A DNA stretch of 6,424 nucleotides, taken from the NCBI GenBank assembly GCA_964496245.1, contig CAZBZG010000270.1:1-6424 (forward strand), written 5' to 3'. Below are positions 6,101-6,424 of the stretch, piece after piece. The position numbers and the translations under genes are program-made. Numbering within the stretch: the stretch's first letter is position 1; each line of letters opens with the position of its first letter. The stretch is from CAZBZG01 sp964496245. GTDB taxonomy: Bacteria > Planctomycetota > SZUA-567. The notes below the pieces were generated by a model that saw only the letters and a list, made by a program, of their open reading frames with translations, was not told where the DNA came from and did no database searches.

Positions 6101-6424
6101 TGCCCCCGGCGTTCGCCCACGAGGTACGTCCCCTGAGCGGTCGAGAAACTCCCCGCGTAGGACGCATCCGGCAGCACCCAGGACCAGGCCTGCTCGCGGT
6201 TGGCTTGCGCCCACGCCTGCGGCACGCCCGCGGCGAGCCCGCCAGCCAGGCCCACGGCCGCGAGCAGGGGCACCGCGCTGACGGCCGGCCGTTTGAGCGC
6301 GCCGCGGCCCAGAGCCACCCCGCAGACCGCAAGCGCCGTGAAAAGAGCGCTGATCCAAAAGACGGTCTCGCCCGCCAGGCCCGCAGCCAGGGCCAGGGTC
6401 ACGAAGACCCCGCCCAGGAAGCTC
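3136..6424 (-). CDS. Fused spermidine-synthase-like / FMN-binding / NosR-NapH-type Fe-S membrane protein (5' partial)
   Basis: The frame is open from the right edge to a TGA at 3136-3138. Residues are numbered from the GTG at 6402, probably not the true start because a membrane helix already runs across it. Helices lie near 1-32 and 40-60. Residues 70-345 are a spermidine-synthase-like SAM-fold (VLVLGPGSLAVCERF at 137-151; FDLVMLNLPETTTLVLNRYS at 209-228). About eight helices follow (377-640). Residues 695-815 are an FMN_bind domain (GYYGPIVMAAYVDAAG, then DAVSGATYS), with Thr800 as the likely covalent FMN site. Five helices at 858-1030 carry C941GYVCP and C1034RNLCP, as in NosR/NapH, and Cys1065, 1077, 1080 and 1083 end the protein. 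It probably moves electrons between an extracytoplasmic flavin and Fe-S clusters. The usual catalytic Asp of aminopropyltransferases is Asn215, so polyamine synthesis is unlikely. ApbE-type flavinylation would be needed; no such gene is in the window. Confidence 0.82.
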   Translation of the reverse strand, partial: SFLGGVFVTLALAAGLAGETVFWISALFTALAVCGVALGRGALKRPAVSAVPLLAAVGLAGGLAAGVPQAWAQANREQAWSWVLPDASYAGSFSTAQGTYLVGERRGQLNVVAWGGVVESFPDADAAGRLVAIHLAQKPDARRVLVLGPGSLAVCERFLALPQIERVVWFHPDPAYPQTLLEHIGARNRLLGAGAERLEVPGGDVRRFLAKADERFDLVMLNLPETTTLVLNRYSTRAFFSLVDEALAPAGVVSLAIPGGENVLGRELAVLGASALATLRTVFEHTALKPDDESWWFASHGEGLSESAQALAARFASREGATAICAPEYVHAQYPADRIRFQRDKYEQAEAAVPPRLLLNRDANPKAMLHGLLLAAHRAGFSLGAFLPTAVRAILWVLAGALGLYGLLRALVLVHGPARPKGAPGRLSAFDARLLVLLAGLGGMSVSLVLMFFYQSRFGSLFLHVGLITSLFMLGSFGGCVLVERLLARLAREPLWLLLAIVAAHVCLLAVVAEAPGFRSPTAFALLFFLAGVCTGAYFPLGAYRLAHAGLAADRAGGALEASDHLGAALGALVTGVLLMPLLGGLLTLGLVALALVVNLPPHLVSRLSRRSPPGGRDRFDRMAPVAGHALAGAGALCLLVSHLTAGAGQGQVQGAPMVMPATGGQGPAAATPASEERETDDRLTPEDEALRKAARALADAETVTFRTGATDEGRSIGYFVVPGSDGPAGYVFSTAHLDGGATGYYGPIVMAAYVDAAGVLQDLAVLRHRESPDYFKRVRAWQSLLKGKRLFAPQAFAGVDAVSGATYSAQCMMQSLQHAGLVFGREVLDQRPDDAGAPAPDGEGAGEARPTPLLQAPAEERPFDWPAAALLGLLVAAVGARFVAGRWTRRGLLVAALLIGAGWNVQYSSEQVLNLLAGKWPALGFSVPFVLVVAVPAVVLLAGNVYCGYVCPFGALQELVGELRPRKLATDPDKRVWRYGRAVKYGLLFVLVAVSAWVRTAAVAQVDPLLTVFSERATGNVLLAAAAILLLSFFFRRFWCRNLCPVGAFLSLCNRARLLRRLFPRTRPGSCDLGVRTVRELDCLYCDRCRHENR
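4003..4005 (-). other. Predicted flavinylation threonine (SGAT motif, Thr800)
   Basis: The codon ACC encodes the last residue of SGAT in DAVSGATYS. In RnfG, NqrC and NosR-type FMN_bind domains this Thr carries FMN through a phosphoester bond added by ApbE. The match to the motif is exact; modification here is inferred. Confidence 0.7.

Noticed and set aside
4883..6358. 491-codon minus-strand frame inside the fusion gene
   Set aside because: Its Arg/Gly/Ala-rich composition shows no fold, whereas the overlapping frame has clear membrane helices and enzyme motifs.
3136..6424. Reading the large gene as a polyamine biosynthesis enzyme
   Set aside because: The expected catalytic Asp is Asn, and the attached FMN and Fe-S modules indicate a redox role.

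Overview
This is a GC-rich bacterial window (roughly two thirds G+C by eye) with a compact layout. It holds the 3' end of one plus-strand gene and a series of minus-strand genes. A sulfatase end, a secreted HEAT-repeat protein with tryptophan-containing repeat ends, and a lone STAS protein together suggest a planctomycete- or PVC-like bacterium, or a similar heterotrophic lineage. That placement is an inference from gene style; no marker gene is present.

Layout from left to right. Bases 1-221 (+) are the C-terminus of a sulfatase-family hydrolase. It converges on a 119-residue STAS-domain protein (271-630, -). Next is a 537-residue exported HEAT-repeat protein (765-2378, -), with a GTG start, a good Shine-Dalgarno and a candidate sigma70-type promoter whose -10 box lies in an inverted repeat. 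A strong GC hairpin (2520-2558) separates it from an operon entering from the right edge. That operon contains an open TPR-like frame with no start of its own (2561-2743), a 134-residue single-pass membrane protein (2745-3149), and a very large membrane protein (3136-6424) cut by the window edge.

The large protein is the main point of interest. In one uninterrupted frame of more than 1,090 codons it joins a membrane-embedded spermidine-synthase-like module, an extracytoplasmic FMN-binding domain with an SGAT flavinylation motif, and a NosR/NapH-type membrane iron-sulfur module with two CX3CP motifs and a further four-cysteine tail. The aminopropyltransferase active site looks lost, so polyamine synthesis is unlikely. 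The FMN and Fe-S parts point to electron transfer across or along the cytoplasmic membrane. The small membrane protein overlaps its 3' end by 14 bases and is probably a translationally coupled partner. The TPR-like frame may be the displaced 3' part of that small gene after a frameshift.

The STAS and HEAT genes have no visible functional link to the redox operon. I see no tRNA, rRNA, CRISPR array, transposase or attachment site.
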